Assembly (NCBI RefSeq): GCF_020880815.1
Contig: NZ_JAJITD010000005.1
Coordinates: forward strand, 401,052 to 465,051
DNA: 64,000 nucleotides
Reading direction: 5' to 3'
Source: Paraburkholderia sejongensis
Lineage (GTDB): Bacteria > Pseudomonadota > Gammaproteobacteria > Burkholderiales > Burkholderiaceae
A program made the translations under genes and the position numbers. Of the stretch, positions 30,054 to 39,768 are shown one piece after another. The notes under the pieces are model-generated. The model did not search any database, was not told the origin of the DNA, and saw nothing but the letters and a program-made list of their open reading frames with translations. Each line of letters begins with the position of its first letter. Within the stretch, counting starts at the first letter, position 1.

Positions 30054-31346
30054 ATGGCACCCGCGTCGAGGAGCCTCAACACCCGCGCAGTCGTCGCGGC
30101 GGTGATCGGCAACGCGCTCGAATGGTACGACTTCACCGTATTCGGTTTTCTGACGGTGGTGATCGCCCAGCTGTTCTTTCCCGCCGCCAGCGACTATTCG
30201 TCAATTCTCCTGACTACCGCAACCTTCGGCGTCGCTTTCGTGATGCGGCCGATCGGCGGCATCGTGCTCGGACTCTACGCGGATCGCGCCGGCCGCAAGG
30301 CGGCGCTGTCGCTGGTGATCGCGCTGATGACGTGCGGCATTCTCCTGCTCGCGCTGGCGCCGCCGTATTCGGCGATCGGTATCGCCGCGCCGTTGATCGT
30401 CGTGCTCGGGCGTCTGTTGCAGGGCTTTTCCGCCGGCGGTGAGTTCGGCAGCTCGACCGCGTTGCTGATCGAGGCGGCGCCGTTCTCGAAGCGCGGCTTC
30501 TACGGCAGCTGGCAGATGGCGAGCCAGGCCGCGGCGCTGCTGCTCGGCGCGGTGGTCGGCGCATCGATCACGCGCGGTCTGTCGCCCGACGCGCTGAAGT
30601 CGTGGGGCTGGCGTGTGCCGTTCCTCATCGGTCTGCTCATCGGGCCGGTCGGCTTTTATATTCGCCGCCATCTGCGCGATTCCGAAGTCTTTCTGCTCGC
30701 GCAAAAGAACGCGCCGCGCGCGACGCTGCGCGAAGTGTTCGCGAGCCATAGCCGCAACTTGCTGTGCGGACTCGGCGCGGTGATCGCGCTGACCGTGACG
30801 ATCTATGTGCTGATCACCTATCTGCCGACCTTCGCGGTCAAGCAGCTGAAGCTGCCGTTCGCGCAGTCGTTCTATGCGGTGATCGTCGGCAATCTGCTGT
30901 TGACCGTGCTGTCTCCACTGACCGGTGCGTGGTCGGACCGGATCGGCCGCAAGGGTCTGTCGCTGTGGTCGCTGGTGCTGACCTTCGTGTTGATCTATCC
31001 GCTGTTCGCGTGGCTCGCGGCCGAGCCGAGCGTGTCGAAGCTGGTGCTCGTGCAGGCGGTGCTGTCGATCACGCTATCGGGCTACTACGGTCCGTTCGGC
31101 GCGCTGATCGCCGAGCTGTTTCCGGCTAACGTGCGCTCGATCGGATTGTCGCTCGCGTATAACGTCGCGGTGATGGTGTTCGGCGGCTTCGGGCCGTTCG
31201 CCGTCACGTGGCTGATCAAGACCACCGGCTCGCCGCTCGCGCCGGTGTGGTACGTGATGGCGGGGCTTGCGTTGTCGATCGTCGCGGTCGCGTGTATTCC
31301 AGGGCAGCGGCATGTCGATCTGGATGCGCAGCGCAAGCCGGCTTGA
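30054..31346 (+). CDS. MFS transporter, metabolite:H+ symporter (MHS) type
   Basis: A 430-residue inner-membrane transporter with 12 predicted hydrophobic segments. Signatures: AVIGNALEWYDFTVFGFL at the N-terminus, DRAGRKAALSLVIALM in loop 2-3, and GRLLQGFSAGGEFGSSTALL, all typical of citrate/proline/betaine-type MHS symporters. ATG at 30054 preceded by GGAGAG is preferred over a longer reading with no membrane-protein character in its first 43 residues. Substrate unknown. Confidence 0.87.
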   Translation: MAPASRSLNTRAVVAAVIGNALEWYDFTVFGFLTVVIAQLFFPAASDYSSILLTTATFGVAFVMRPIGGIVLGLYADRAGRKAALSLVIALMTCGILLLALAPPYSAIGIAAPLIVVLGRLLQGFSAGGEFGSSTALLIEAAPFSKRGFYGSWQMASQAAALLLGAVVGASITRGLSPDALKSWGWRVPFLIGLLIGPVGFYIRRHLRDSEVFLLAQKNAPRATLREVFASHSRNLLCGLGAVIALTVTIYVLITYLPTFAVKQLKLPFAQSFYAVIVGNLLLTVLSPLTGAWSDRIGRKGLSLWSLVLTFVLIYPLFAWLAAEPSVSKLVLVQAVLSITLSGYYGPFGALIAELFPANVRSIGLSLAYNVAVMVFGGFGPFAVTWLIKTTGSPLAPVWYVMAGLALSIVAVACIPGQRHVDLDAQRKPA

Positions 31347-31389
31347 GTTTTCCTGGCGTTTCCTTCTGGCTGACGACAGCGCGATCGTT

Positions 31390-32982
31390 CTAGCGCTGTG
31401 CGTTGAGCAACGGCGGCCGCCGGTCGAACCACGGCCGCGCCGCTTCGAGTTGCGCGGCGAGTCGCAACAGCGTCGCCTCGCCGCCGACACGCGCCGCGAA
31501 CTGTACGCCGATCGGCAGTCCGCGCGCGTTCCAGTAGAGCGGCACCGACATCGCCGGCTGCCCGCTCAGGTTGAATAGCTCGGTGCAGCCGGCCCACGCG
31601 AACGCCCTGCTCGAGGTTTCGAGCAGCAGCTTTTTCATCAGCGCTTCGAGCGGCACCGTTGTGACCGCGCGCATTTGCGCGCGCTCCAGTGACGTGGGGT
31701 GCATTTCGCCGATCTTGATCGGCGCGGCCGCGAGCGTCGCGCACAGCAGCACGTCGTAGCGGTTCAGCAGACCGGTCAGGCGTTCGGTGATGCGGCGCTG
31801 TTCTTCGAGCGCGGCCGGCAAGCCCTGCTCGCCGAGCTTGCGGCCGACGTGCGCCATCGTCCACGTCGAGATTTCGAACTCGTCGCGCTGCGGTTTGCGA
31901 CCGGTGATGCGCTCCGCGTTCAGCACCATCTGCTCGGCGCTCACGGACCACAGCGTCAGAAACGCGTGACCGACCGCGGCGAAATCGATGCCGAGCGACA
32001 CCGGTTCGACGCGATGGCCGAGCGAGCTCGCGAGTTGCGCGGCGTCGTCGAGCGCGGCTCGGACATCCGCCGATAACGACGGCGCGAGCATCGATTCGGT
32101 CACGTACGCGACCGTCAGCGGCTTGCACGGCTCGCGGCTTGCGCCGAGGAACGTGCCGGGCGCGCCGGCGTCGCGCTCAGCATTGCCCGACAGCAGATCG
32201 AGCAGCAGCGCGCTGTCGCGCACGCTGCGCGAAATCGCGAGGTCGACGCCGAGTTCGCCGGGGCCGGGCTCACCCGCGCGCGGCACGCGGCCGCGCGACG
32301 GTTTCAGGCCGAACAATCCGCAGCACGACGCCGGAATGCGGATCGAGCCGCCGCCGTCCGACGCATGCGCGAGCGGCACGATGCCGGCCGCGACCGCCGC
32401 GGCGGCGCCGCCGCTGGAGCCGCCGGGCGTGTGATCGAGATTCCACGGATTGCGGCAGGGGCCGAATAGTTCGGTCTCCGTATAAGGCATCTGGCCTAGC
32501 TCGGAGGTGCTGGTCTTCGCGAAGATGTTCAGGCCGGCCGCTTTGGCGAGCGCGACGACCGGCGCGTCCTCGCCTGGAATGAAATGGCGGTAGTGACGGC
32601 TGCCCATCGCCATCCGCAGGCCGGCGATCGGCGCGAGATCCTTGATCATGAACGGCACGCCGGCGAGTGCGGCGTGGGTGGGCAGGGCGTCGGCGGCCTG
32701 GCTGCCGCTCGCGCTCGCGGCGTTCGTTCCGTTCATTGCGTTCGCGCCGCTCGCGCCATTCACGCCGTTCAGGCTGTTCGCATCCTGCGCGCTGTCGGCG
32801 TCGGCGCGCGATGCACGCTGGCGCGCCGCGTCGTAATCCTTCAACACCACCGCGTTGATCGCGGGATTGACCGCTTCGGTGCGCGAGATGGCCGCGTCGA
32901 TCAATTCGCGCGCGCTGACCTGGCGCGTGCGCACGAGTTCGGCAAGGCCGATGGCGTCATGAGCGAGATAGTCTGATTGCAC
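31390..32982 (-). CDS. Amidase with an inserted low-complexity segment
   Basis: Amidase-signature hydrolase of 530 aa from a GTG at 32982. Catalytic Lys in [12 protein letters not shown], the cis-Ser in [15 protein letters not shown] (with GGSIR), and the Gly/Ser-rich motif [16 protein letters not shown]. An oddity is the insertion near residues 60-105, rich in Asn/Ala/Ser/Gly ([20 protein letters not shown]). GTG is preferred because a longer frame would run into the terminator at 33055-33090. Stop lies 44 bases from the convergent MHS gene. Confidence 0.83.
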   Translation of the reverse strand: MQSDYLAHDAIGLAELVRTRQVSARELIDAAISRTEAVNPAINAVVLKDYDAARQRASRADADSAQDANSLNGVNGASGANAMNGTNAASASGSQAADALPTHAALAGVPFMIKDLAPIAGLRMAMGSRHYRHFIPGEDAPVVALAKAAGLNIFAKTSTSELGQMPYTETELFGPCRNPWNLDHTPGGSSGGAAAAVAAGIVPLAHASDGGGSIRIPASCCGLFGLKPSRGRVPRAGEPGPGELGVDLAISRSVRDSALLLDLLSGNAERDAGAPGTFLGASREPCKPLTVAYVTESMLAPSLSADVRAALDDAAQLASSLGHRVEPVSLGIDFAAVGHAFLTLWSVSAEQMVLNAERITGRKPQRDEFEISTWTMAHVGRKLGEQGLPAALEEQRRITERLTGLLNRYDVLLCATLAAAPIKIGEMHPTSLERAQMRAVTTVPLEALMKKLLLETSSRAFAWAGCTELFNLSGQPAMSVPLYWNARGLPIGVQFAARVGGEATLLRLAAQLEAARPWFDRRPPLLNAQR

Positions 32983-33054
32983 GGCTAAAGGGCCCTCGCG
33001 GTCGGTGTCGGTTTGGCGGCCGGGCTTGCGCTCGCGCGGTCCCGGTGCCGCCAA

Positions 33055-33090
33055 TGAAAAAAGACGGCGTGTCGCCGACACACCGTCTTT
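33055..33090 (-). terminator. Terminator of the dienelactone hydrolase gene
   Basis: AAAGACGGCGTG / CACACCGTCTTT stem (one mismatch) with a 7-base loop. On the minus strand it is followed by a T-run (TTTTTTC). Located 55 bases after the hydrolase stop and before the amidase start. Confidence 0.75.
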
Positions 33091-33144
33091 CGGAGCGTAC
33101 CTGAATTGCGGCGGCTAGCGCAGGCCGCGCCGCGGCGCCCGCGC

Positions 33145-33843
33145 TTACATCCGCTCGCCGAGGAACGTCAGCGTGCGGCCATGCGCCAACGCCGAAGCGT
33201 GCTGGTTGTACGACGCGCGCTCCGAGCAGTTGAAGCCGTGGTCGGCGTTCGGGTAGATGTTGAACTGCACGTCCGCGCGGCCGGCGAAGCGCTCCTGGAT
33301 CTGGCCGATGTCCGACATCGGAATGTGCGCATCGAGTTCGCCGTAGTGGAACTGGATCGGCACCTTCACGTCCGCGGCCTTGTCCAGATGCGTGTGGATG
33401 CCGCCGCCGTAGTAGGCGATCGCGGCGTCGACCGAACCGGCCGCCGCGGCGAGATACGCGAGCCGGCCGCCGAAGCAGTAGCCGATCGCCGCGACCTTGC
33501 CGGTCACTTCCGGCAGCGCGCGCAACGCGGCGGCGGCGGAGCCGATGTCGGCGACCGCGTCGTCGAGCCTGGTCTTCTGCATCAGTTCGATGCCTTTTTC
33601 GCGGTCCTTGCCGTCATACGTCAATTCGACGCGCGGCTGCACGCGCCAGAACACATCCGGCGCGAGCGCCACATAGCCGTCCGCCGCATACTGATCGGCG
33701 ACCGAGCGGATATGGCTGTTCACGCCGAAGATTTCCTGAATGATGATGACCGCCGGGCCCTTACCGCCCTTCGGCAGCGCGAGGTAGCCGCCGAAACTGT
33801 CGTCGCCGGCGGGGATGTCGATCCATCGGGAAGTCGTGCTCAT
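33145..33843 (-). CDS. Dienelactone hydrolase family protein
   Basis: A 232-residue alpha/beta hydrolase. Nucleophile motif GYCFGGR (Cys, near residue 120), acid in YGELDAHIP, and base His in NADHGFNCSER, matching the Cys-Asp-His triad of dienelactone hydrolases. The family opens lactones such as those from chlorocatechol breakdown, but many members act on other esters. Start MSTTSRW at 33843 follows TGGAGAACAG. No catechol pathway genes nearby. Confidence 0.87.
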   Translation of the reverse strand: MSTTSRWIDIPAGDDSFGGYLALPKGGKGPAVIIIQEIFGVNSHIRSVADQYAADGYVALAPDVFWRVQPRVELTYDGKDREKGIELMQKTRLDDAVADIGSAAAALRALPEVTGKVAAIGYCFGGRLAYLAAAAGSVDAAIAYYGGGIHTHLDKAADVKVPIQFHYGELDAHIPMSDIGQIQERFAGRADVQFNIYPNADHGFNCSERASYNQHASALAHGRTLTFLGERM

Positions 33844-34939
33844 GCTGTTCTCCATAGACTCGCGCGAGCGCCGCGCGAGGTCGGTGTGTACGAAACGCCA
33901 GAGGCCCGGGGCCTCTGAAGCGGGCGGTCAGTTTGCCATCAAAAGAAACCGCTTGCAGTAAGGCTCGGCGGGGCCTTGCGGCATGCATCGCGCGAGCTGG
34001 ATTTAGTAAGGCGATTGAAAATCAGCGGGCATTCATTCTTTCTCCGTGACGACATGTGCGGCTGCGGTTGGCGTGATCGCAAGCGTGGGTGTATCGCTGC
34101 CGGAAATACGTGGAAAACATCGCGCCAGCAGATCACGCATACGTTTGCGAGCGCATTGAAACGGCAATCGACGCATTGACACCGGCGGCGCGCCGCAACG
34201 GAATCCGGCATGAATCAAGGCTGTTTTGTGACGGCGTTCGCGCGGCGCGCTTGCCGCTGCGCGTGGCGGTTGCGGATTTTACGTTTGGAGTGCTGGCGGC
34301 GGCGAGGAACGGACCGGTTGAGGATGCACGCCATCCGCATAGTTGGGACTGCCATGTATGTTGCGCGCGCCGCGTTTGCGGGCTAGCGGGAGCGCGCGAT
34401 TCTAAAGTTATGGAAAACCCGCGTCTGCGCAACGGCCCAGAAGTCGCGCGCAGTTGCGCGCTGTATAACGCCGCATTAAAGCATTGAGAAGAGTGTGGAT
34501 TTAAGTTTGATTTAATTGTTTTCGGCATGCTCACAAAGCTGTGCGGCGCGCCACATCTTCCGGTTGAAAAAACCTTCGAATCGCCCGCGCCTCAAGCCGG
34601 AAAAACGCTGAATCAGCGCTTGCAGTGAAACCCATCAATTAGCGGAAACCCGCGCCAGCCGTAGCTTTCCGGCCCGTTCGCCGACGCCGGGAGCGACTCG
34701 GTTGGGAACAACGCTATTAGTGTTGTTCCCACTTTCTCAAAAAACTCCCCCAAATTAATTTGATCACCTACACTTGCGCGCAAGTACGGGTTGCCAACCG
34801 CCACAAACGGTTCGGCAAACGTGCGGGCCAAGTGCATGAACGATGCAACCGGCGTGGTCGTCCACGGGACTGAACGACACGAGTTTGGGAAGCGGGGCAC
34901 AGGGCGATTACGTTGTTTTGACCGAAACTGGAGACTTAC
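33844..34939. other. 1.1-kb gap without a recognised gene
   Basis: Largest non-coding stretch in the core part. Between 34450 and 34800 it is A/T-richer than its flanks. The only clear structural element is the hairpin at 34704-34730. Open frames on both strands lack start signals and family resemblance. The last 150 bases should hold the livK promoter and leader. Confidence 0.45.
34704..34730. other. Strong hairpin upstream of the livK-like gene
   Basis: GGGAACAACGCT - ATT - AGTGTTGTTCCC: 12-bp stem with one G-T pair. No clean T-run follows on either strand, so it may be a weak terminator or an RNA structural element. Confidence 0.4.
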
Positions 34940-36085
34940 ATGAACATCAAAATTCAAAAGCTGTTGCCGATCAGCGCCGCGGCGATGCTGTTCGCGACGT
35001 TGGCAACATCGGCCGCTGCCGACACGGTCGTCAAGATCGGTCACGTTGCGCCGTTGACTGGCGGTATCGCTCACCTGGGTAAGGACAACGAAAACGGCGC
35101 GCGCCTCGCCGTCGAGGAAATCAACGCGAAGGGTCTCACGATCGGCGGCCAGAAGGTCACGCTGCAGCTGGACGCGCAGGACGATGCGGCCGACCCCCGC
35201 ACGGCCACGCAGGTTGCGCAGAAACTCGTCGACGACAAGGTCGTCGCCGTGGTCGGCCACCTGAATTCGGGCACCTCGATTCCGGCGTCGAAGATCTATA
35301 GCGATGCGGGCATCGTGCAGATCTCGCCGTCGGCGACGAACCCGGCTTATACGCAGCAAGGCTTCAAGACGACGTACCGCGTCGTCGCGACCGACGCTCA
35401 GCAAGGCCCGGCGCTCGCGAACTACGCGGCCAAGGACCTGAAGATCAAGTCGGTGGCGATCGTCGACGACTCGACCGCGTACGGCCAGGGCCTCGCGAAC
35501 GAATTCGAGAAGACCGCGAAATCGCTTGGCCTGAAGGTCGTGTCGCACGACGCGACCAACGACAAGGCGGTCGATTTCCGCGCGATTCTGACCAAGATCA
35601 AGGGTGAAAACCCCGACGCGATCATGTACGGCGGCATGGACGCAACCGGCGGCCCGTTCGCGAAGCAGGCGAAGCAGCTCGGCCTGCGCGCGAAGGTGCT
35701 GGCGGGCGACGGCGTGTGTACCGACAAGCTGTCGGATCTCGCCGGCGACGCGACCGACAACATCGTCTGCTCGGAAGCCGGCATGGCGCTCGAGAAGATG
35801 GCGGGCGGCAAGGCGTTCGAAGGCAAGTACGAGAAGCGCTTCGGTCAGCCGATCCAGATCTACGCGCCGTTCACATATGACGCGGTGTACATCATCGTCG
35901 ACGCGATGAAGCGCTCGAACTCGACCGATCCGGCGAAGATCCTCGCCGCGATGCCGACGACCGACTACAAGGGCGTGATCGGCGAAACGACCTTCGACGC
36001 GAAGGGCGATCTGCAACACGGCGTGATCTCGCTGTACAACTACAAGTCGGGCAAGAAGACGCTGCTCGACGTCGTGAAGATGTAA
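34940..36085 (+). CDS. Branched-chain amino acid ABC transporter substrate-binding protein (LivK-like)
   Basis: A 381-residue periplasmic binding protein. Signal peptide about residues 1-26 (LLPISAAAMLFATLATSAAA). Mature start DTVVKIGHVAPLTGGIAHLG, then VGHLNSGTSIPASKIYSDAG and ISPSATNPAYTQQG, all typical of Leu/Ile/Val-binding proteins. The permease and ATPase genes (livHMGF) are not adjacent, so it must supply a transporter encoded elsewhere. Strong terminator follows. Confidence 0.88.
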   Translation: MNIKIQKLLPISAAAMLFATLATSAAADTVVKIGHVAPLTGGIAHLGKDNENGARLAVEEINAKGLTIGGQKVTLQLDAQDDAADPRTATQVAQKLVDDKVVAVVGHLNSGTSIPASKIYSDAGIVQISPSATNPAYTQQGFKTTYRVVATDAQQGPALANYAAKDLKIKSVAIVDDSTAYGQGLANEFEKTAKSLGLKVVSHDATNDKAVDFRAILTKIKGENPDAIMYGGMDATGGPFAKQAKQLGLRAKVLAGDGVCTDKLSDLAGDATDNIVCSEAGMALEKMAGGKAFEGKYEKRFGQPIQIYAPFTYDAVYIIVDAMKRSNSTDPAKILAAMPTTDYKGVIGETTFDAKGDLQHGVISLYNYKSGKKTLLDVVKM

Positions 36086-36134
36086 ATCCGGTTTGAGCGA
36101 AGGCGCTTAGCCGTCCTTCGTTTCGCTGGTTGAA

Positions 36135-36170
36135 GGCACGCAGGCCGTGAGGCTTGCGTGCCTTTTTTCT
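36135..36170 (+). terminator. Rho-independent terminator of the livK-like gene
   Basis: GGCACGCAGGCC - GTGA - GGCTTGCGTGCC (12-bp stem, one G-T pair) followed by TTTTTTCTTTT. Confidence 0.9.
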
Positions 36171-36344
36171 TTTCTCGGGTTTGCTACGCGTCACCGGTTC
36201 TCTGTCAGTCGCTACGCTACGGATCCCGAACTATGTTCCGCGATCTGGCGGGGGCGATCCGGTACCGCGCTATTGCGCGGCGATTGCCGCAAGTCACGCG
36301 CGGCCGAACGTCCCGTGCCGCCAATTGCGCCAAGCGGCGCGACG

Positions 36345-36376
36345 TAAAAAATGGCGAGCCGGTTGCCCGGCTCGCC
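36345..36376 (-). terminator. Rho-independent terminator of the repetitive lipoprotein gene
   Basis: GGCGAGCCGG (36353) / CCGGCTCGCC (36367), 10-bp perfect stem with a 4-base loop. On the minus strand followed by ATTTTTTACG. About 60 bases after the stop codon. Confidence 0.85.
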
Positions 36377-36435
36377 ACCCTCCCTATGGCGCTTGTTGCC
36401 ACCGCGCCTTTATCTGCTGTCGTTTTTCTTGTTGA

Positions 36436-38121
36436 TCACTTCTTCGCGGTCAGGTTGGTGAGGCCGCTCAGCAGACCGCCGCCGGAGCTGCTGCCCGTGC
36501 TGCCGCCGGCGGTGCTCGCGACGCCGCCGACGGTCGTCGTCAGCGTGCTCGTTACCGTGGTCAACAGCGTGGTGACCGGCGCGAGCGCACTGCTCGTGCC
36601 GCTCGTGCTGCTACCCGAGCTACCGCCGGTCGCCGAGCCGAGCGCGCTGGTGAGCGACGTCACTGCCGATGTCACCGGTGCGAGTGGATTGCTGCCGCCG
36701 CTGCTGCTCGAAGTCGCGCCGCTCAGCGCGCTGGTGAACGTGCCGGTCACCGTCGTGACGACATTGGTCAGCGGCGCGAGTGCGCTACCCGAGCCGCTGC
36801 TGCCGGCGCCGCCGAGCGTGCCGGTCAGCGACGACACTACATTGGTCAGCGGCGCGAGCGCGCTACCCGAGCCGCTGCTGCCGGCGCCGCCGAGCGTGCC
36901 GGTCAGCGACGACACTACATTGGTCAGCGGCGCGAGCGGGCCGCTGCCGGAGCTGCCGTCGCCGGTCAGGCCGCTGCTCAGCGTGCTGGGCAGCGCGGTC
37001 AGCAGGCCGGTCACCGAGGCGAGCGGATCGCTCGACGTGCCGCTGCCGCCGCCCGGATTGAGCAGGCCCGTCAGGCCGGACAGCGGATTGCCGCTGCTGC
37101 TGCCGCCCGCGGTCAGCAGGCCGCCCGCGGACGTCACCGTGTCGCCGAGTTTCGTGACGACGTTGCCCACGTTCTGGCCGATCGCATTGTCGGTGGCGCT
37201 GCTGATCTTGTTGCCGGCGCTGTCGAGGCCGTGACCGAGCGTCGCCAGCAGGCCGTTCAGCGGCGTGCCGAGGCCGGTCGTGTCGCCGACGGTCTGGGTC
37301 GTTTGCGCGAGCGTCGCGGTGATCGGCGTGATCGCGGTGCTGACGCCCTGCGTGAGTTGCTGGACCGGGCCGGTCGACAACGCGGTACCCAGGTCGGTGC
37401 CGACCGTTGTCACCGTGTTGCCGAGCGTCGATACGACGCTGCCGAGCGGCGTCGTCAGCGGGCTGAGGGCCGAGGTCGAGCCGCTGCCGAGGCTGGTCAC
37501 CAGTTGGCCGGCGCTGTTGACTGCCTGGCCCGCATCGGCGACGAGGTTGCCGCTGCTGGAGAGGGTGGTGCCGAGCGGATCGGTCGAATTGCCGAGCTGG
37601 CCGAGGCCGTTCGCGACGCCGCTGCCGAGCGCGGTCACGCCGTTGCCGAGGTTTGTGACGACGCCGCCGAGCGCACCGGCGGTCGCGGCGTTGGTGCCGG
37701 GGATCGACGTCGAAGTGATCTGGCTGCCGACCGCCGACACGGTCTGGCCGGTCGCGGTGACGACGTTGCCGGTGTTCTGCACGACGACACCGACGGGGTT
37801 GGCGCTGGTGGTGCCGCTGCTGGAGCCACTGCTTGAACCGCTGCTCGAACCACTGCTTGAACCACTGCTTGAACCACTGCTTGAACCGCTGCTCGAGCCG
37901 CTGCTTGAACCGCTGCTTGAACCGCTGCTCGAACCACTGCTTGAGCCGCTGCTCGATCCACTGCTCGATCCACTGCTCGACGCACCGCTGGACCCGCTGC
38001 TAGACCCGCCGTTCGCGCCGCTCGGGACGTGCGGTTGAGTAAGGGTGCTTCCGCAGCCGGTGAGGACGATTATCGATGACAGGCACAGCGCGCCGGCTGT
38101 CAGTTTGAATGTGCGATGCAT
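36436..38121 (-). CDS. Repetitive Gly/Ser-rich lipoprotein (collagen-like triple helix repeat type)
   Basis: A 561-residue protein. Lipoprotein signal with lipobox IIVLTGCGS, so it is anchored by acylated Cys. Residues about 38-105 are a low-complexity block made of GSSS units. The rest consists of heptad-like repeats rich in Gly, Thr, Val and Leu (TTLSSSGNLVADAGQAVNSA-type), and two identical 26-residue units (ALAPLTNVVSSLTGTLGG and on) near residues 395-446. Such proteins are common in Burkholderia and annotated as collagen-like; function is not established. Confidence 0.75.
   Translation of the reverse strand: MHRTFKLTAGALCLSSIIVLTGCGSTLTQPHVPSGANGGSSSGSSGASSSGSSSGSSSGSSSGSSSGSSSGSSSGSSSGSSSGSSSGSSSGSSSGSSSGSSSGTTSANPVGVVVQNTGNVVTATGQTVSAVGSQITSTSIPGTNAATAGALGGVVTNLGNGVTALGSGVANGLGQLGNSTDPLGTTLSSSGNLVADAGQAVNSAGQLVTSLGSGSTSALSPLTTPLGSVVSTLGNTVTTVGTDLGTALSTGPVQQLTQGVSTAITPITATLAQTTQTVGDTTGLGTPLNGLLATLGHGLDSAGNKISSATDNAIGQNVGNVVTKLGDTVTSAGGLLTAGGSSSGNPLSGLTGLLNPGGGSGTSSDPLASVTGLLTALPSTLSSGLTGDGSSGSGPLAPLTNVVSSLTGTLGGAGSSGSGSALAPLTNVVSSLTGTLGGAGSSGSGSALAPLTNVVTTVTGTFTSALSGATSSSSGGSNPLAPVTSAVTSLTSALGSATGGSSGSSTSGTSSALAPVTTLLTTVTSTLTTTVGGVASTAGGSTGSSSGGGLLSGLTNLTAKK
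36778..36933. repeat. Two 78-bp direct tandem repeats in the lipoprotein gene
   Basis: The unit beginning GCGCTACCCGAGCCGCTG occurs twice in direct succession, and a partial third copy follows. Each encodes 26 residues, so copy number changes keep the frame. Confidence 0.75.
37814..38005. repeat. Sixteen 12-bp tandem repeats (GSSS-coding minisatellite)
   Basis: Units of the form CCRCTGCTYGAR repeat in register from 37814; the first 14 are close copies and the last two are divergent. Each encodes Gly-Ser-Ser-Ser on the minus strand. Slippage would change the length in frame. Confidence 0.8.
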
Positions 38122-38378
38122 GTTGGGCTCCCCTCGTAATGTGGAAATTGCTGGGGAGCTAACTGCAAAGCCTATGCCAATTTTATGGGCTGCCGGGCGG
38201 CAAGGGAAAACTTATAGGAATCAAAGCGTCGAGGGCGAATGGCCGGCGCCGTCAACGAAGCGGAAAAGGAATGTGTCGAGGAACACGATCGCACGCGGGG
38301 TCGCGCGTAACGTAACGCAAGCGGTCGTTTTTCGTCTGGCCCCCGCGTGCGCCGACCGCGAGCCGGCGCGCGCTCGCG

Positions 38379-39593
38379 TCAGATCTTCAAACGCCGCAAC
38401 ACCTTCGGCCCGGCCACCGCGATCGACGCGGAACACAGCGCGACGACCGACAGACCGATCGTCAGATTGGTCACCTGCGCGACCGCACCGATGATCACCG
38501 GTCCGAGCAGCAGCCCGAAATACGCGAGCCCCGCGACGTGCGCGAGCCCTTCGGCCGCGTGGATGCCCTTCACGCTCGCGGCCGCCGCGAACAGCACCGG
38601 CATCATGTTCGCGAGCCCCAGACCGATCAGCGCGAAGCCCGCGAGCGCGGCCACCGGATTGGGCAGCAGCAGCGCGTCGACCATCCCCGCGCAGGCGAGC
38701 GCGGCGCTGATCATCACCAGTTGCGGCGCGCCGAAGCGGGCCCGCACCGCGTCGCCGGCGAAGCGCGCGAGCGCCATGCCGCCCGAGAACGCCGCATACG
38801 CTGCACTCGCGAGCGCGGGCGTGGCGAGCACCACGTCGCGCATATAGACGGTGGCCCAGTCGTACATCGCTCCTTCGGCGATCAACGCGACCAGCGCCAT
38901 CGTGCCCAGCGCCCACAGGGCCGGCGAGCGCCAGCGGCTCGCGCGCGGGGTCGCCGCATCGGGATGCTCGGCGTGCGGCACGTGCGGCAGCACCGCCGGA
39001 CACGCGCTTACCAGCACCAGCGCGCTGACCGCCGCGGCCAGCGCCAGGTGCAGGGCCGGCGCCATCCCGCGCGACAGCAGCGCACCGCCCACCGCCGCGC
39101 CGAACATCCCGCCGAGGCTGAACATCCCGTGCAGCGACGACATGATCGGCTTGCCGACCGCCTTTTCGACCGCGCTCGCTTCGGCGTTCATCGCGACGTC
39201 GAGCGTGGCCATGCCGGCGCCGAAGATCGCGAGTACGACCAGCAGCATCCAGTACGCCGGCACGACGAGAATCAGCGCCGCGCAGGCGGCCATCACCAGG
39301 CCGCCGGTCAGGCACGCGCGCCGGGTGCCGACCCGCGCGATCCACGACGCGTTCGTCACCATCGCGCCGATCGAGCCGCCGGCCACCGCGAAGAGCGCGA
39401 ACGACAGCAGCGCCGGACTGAGCTGGAAGCGGTCGCGCACCGTCGGCACATGCACGCCCCACGATGCGTACATCATCCCGGCGATGAAAAACACCGCCAT
39501 CGTGGCGAAGCGCGCACGCTGCCGTTCGGTGTCGGACAGGTTGCGGTGAGCGGCCGGCAGGACGGCGAATTCGGAGGCGTGGTGGTCGGGCAC
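38379..39593 (-). CDS. MFS transporter (YbjJ-like)
   Basis: A 404-residue membrane protein with 12 hydrophobic segments. Features: MAVFFIAGMMYASWGVHVPTV in TM1, FGAGMATLDVAMNAEASAVE and MSSLHGMFSLGGMFGAAVGG in the middle, which resemble the YbjJ/inner membrane MFS group (some fucose-permease related). Substrate unknown. Divergent from the PNPOx-type gene at 39769. Confidence 0.83.
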   Translation of the reverse strand: MPDHHASEFAVLPAAHRNLSDTERQRARFATMAVFFIAGMMYASWGVHVPTVRDRFQLSPALLSFALFAVAGGSIGAMVTNASWIARVGTRRACLTGGLVMAACAALILVVPAYWMLLVVLAIFGAGMATLDVAMNAEASAVEKAVGKPIMSSLHGMFSLGGMFGAAVGGALLSRGMAPALHLALAAAVSALVLVSACPAVLPHVPHAEHPDAATPRASRWRSPALWALGTMALVALIAEGAMYDWATVYMRDVVLATPALASAAYAAFSGGMALARFAGDAVRARFGAPQLVMISAALACAGMVDALLLPNPVAALAGFALIGLGLANMMPVLFAAAASVKGIHAAEGLAHVAGLAYFGLLLGPVIIGAVAQVTNLTIGLSVVALCSASIAVAGPKVLRRLKI

Positions 39594-39768
39594 GGAGGTC
39601 TCGGGCGCAGAGGGCGTGAGGACGATGGAAGGCAGGTTGAAAGCAAGCTTCCGATTCTATCGAAGCACACGCGCTTATGCTTGGAGCGGCGGGCGCGCGC
39701 ACGTACGATTCAGCGTGGGCATCGCGATCCTGCGTGCGCCCCGTCTCCGACTCGCGAGGTACGCTGCC

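Larger units (their letters stand above)
36086..36435. other. Intergenic with two terminators
   Basis: 350 bases between convergent genes. Holds the terminators of each gene (36135-36170 and 36345-36376); nothing else recognised. Confidence 0.5.

Noticed and set aside
34613..36019. Minus-strand 468-codon frame over the livK-like gene
   Set aside because: Antisense to a clear periplasmic binding protein with its own signal peptide and terminator.
37814..38005. CRISPR-like array
   Set aside because: Repeats are contiguous 12-mers inside a coding sequence with no spacers and no cas genes.
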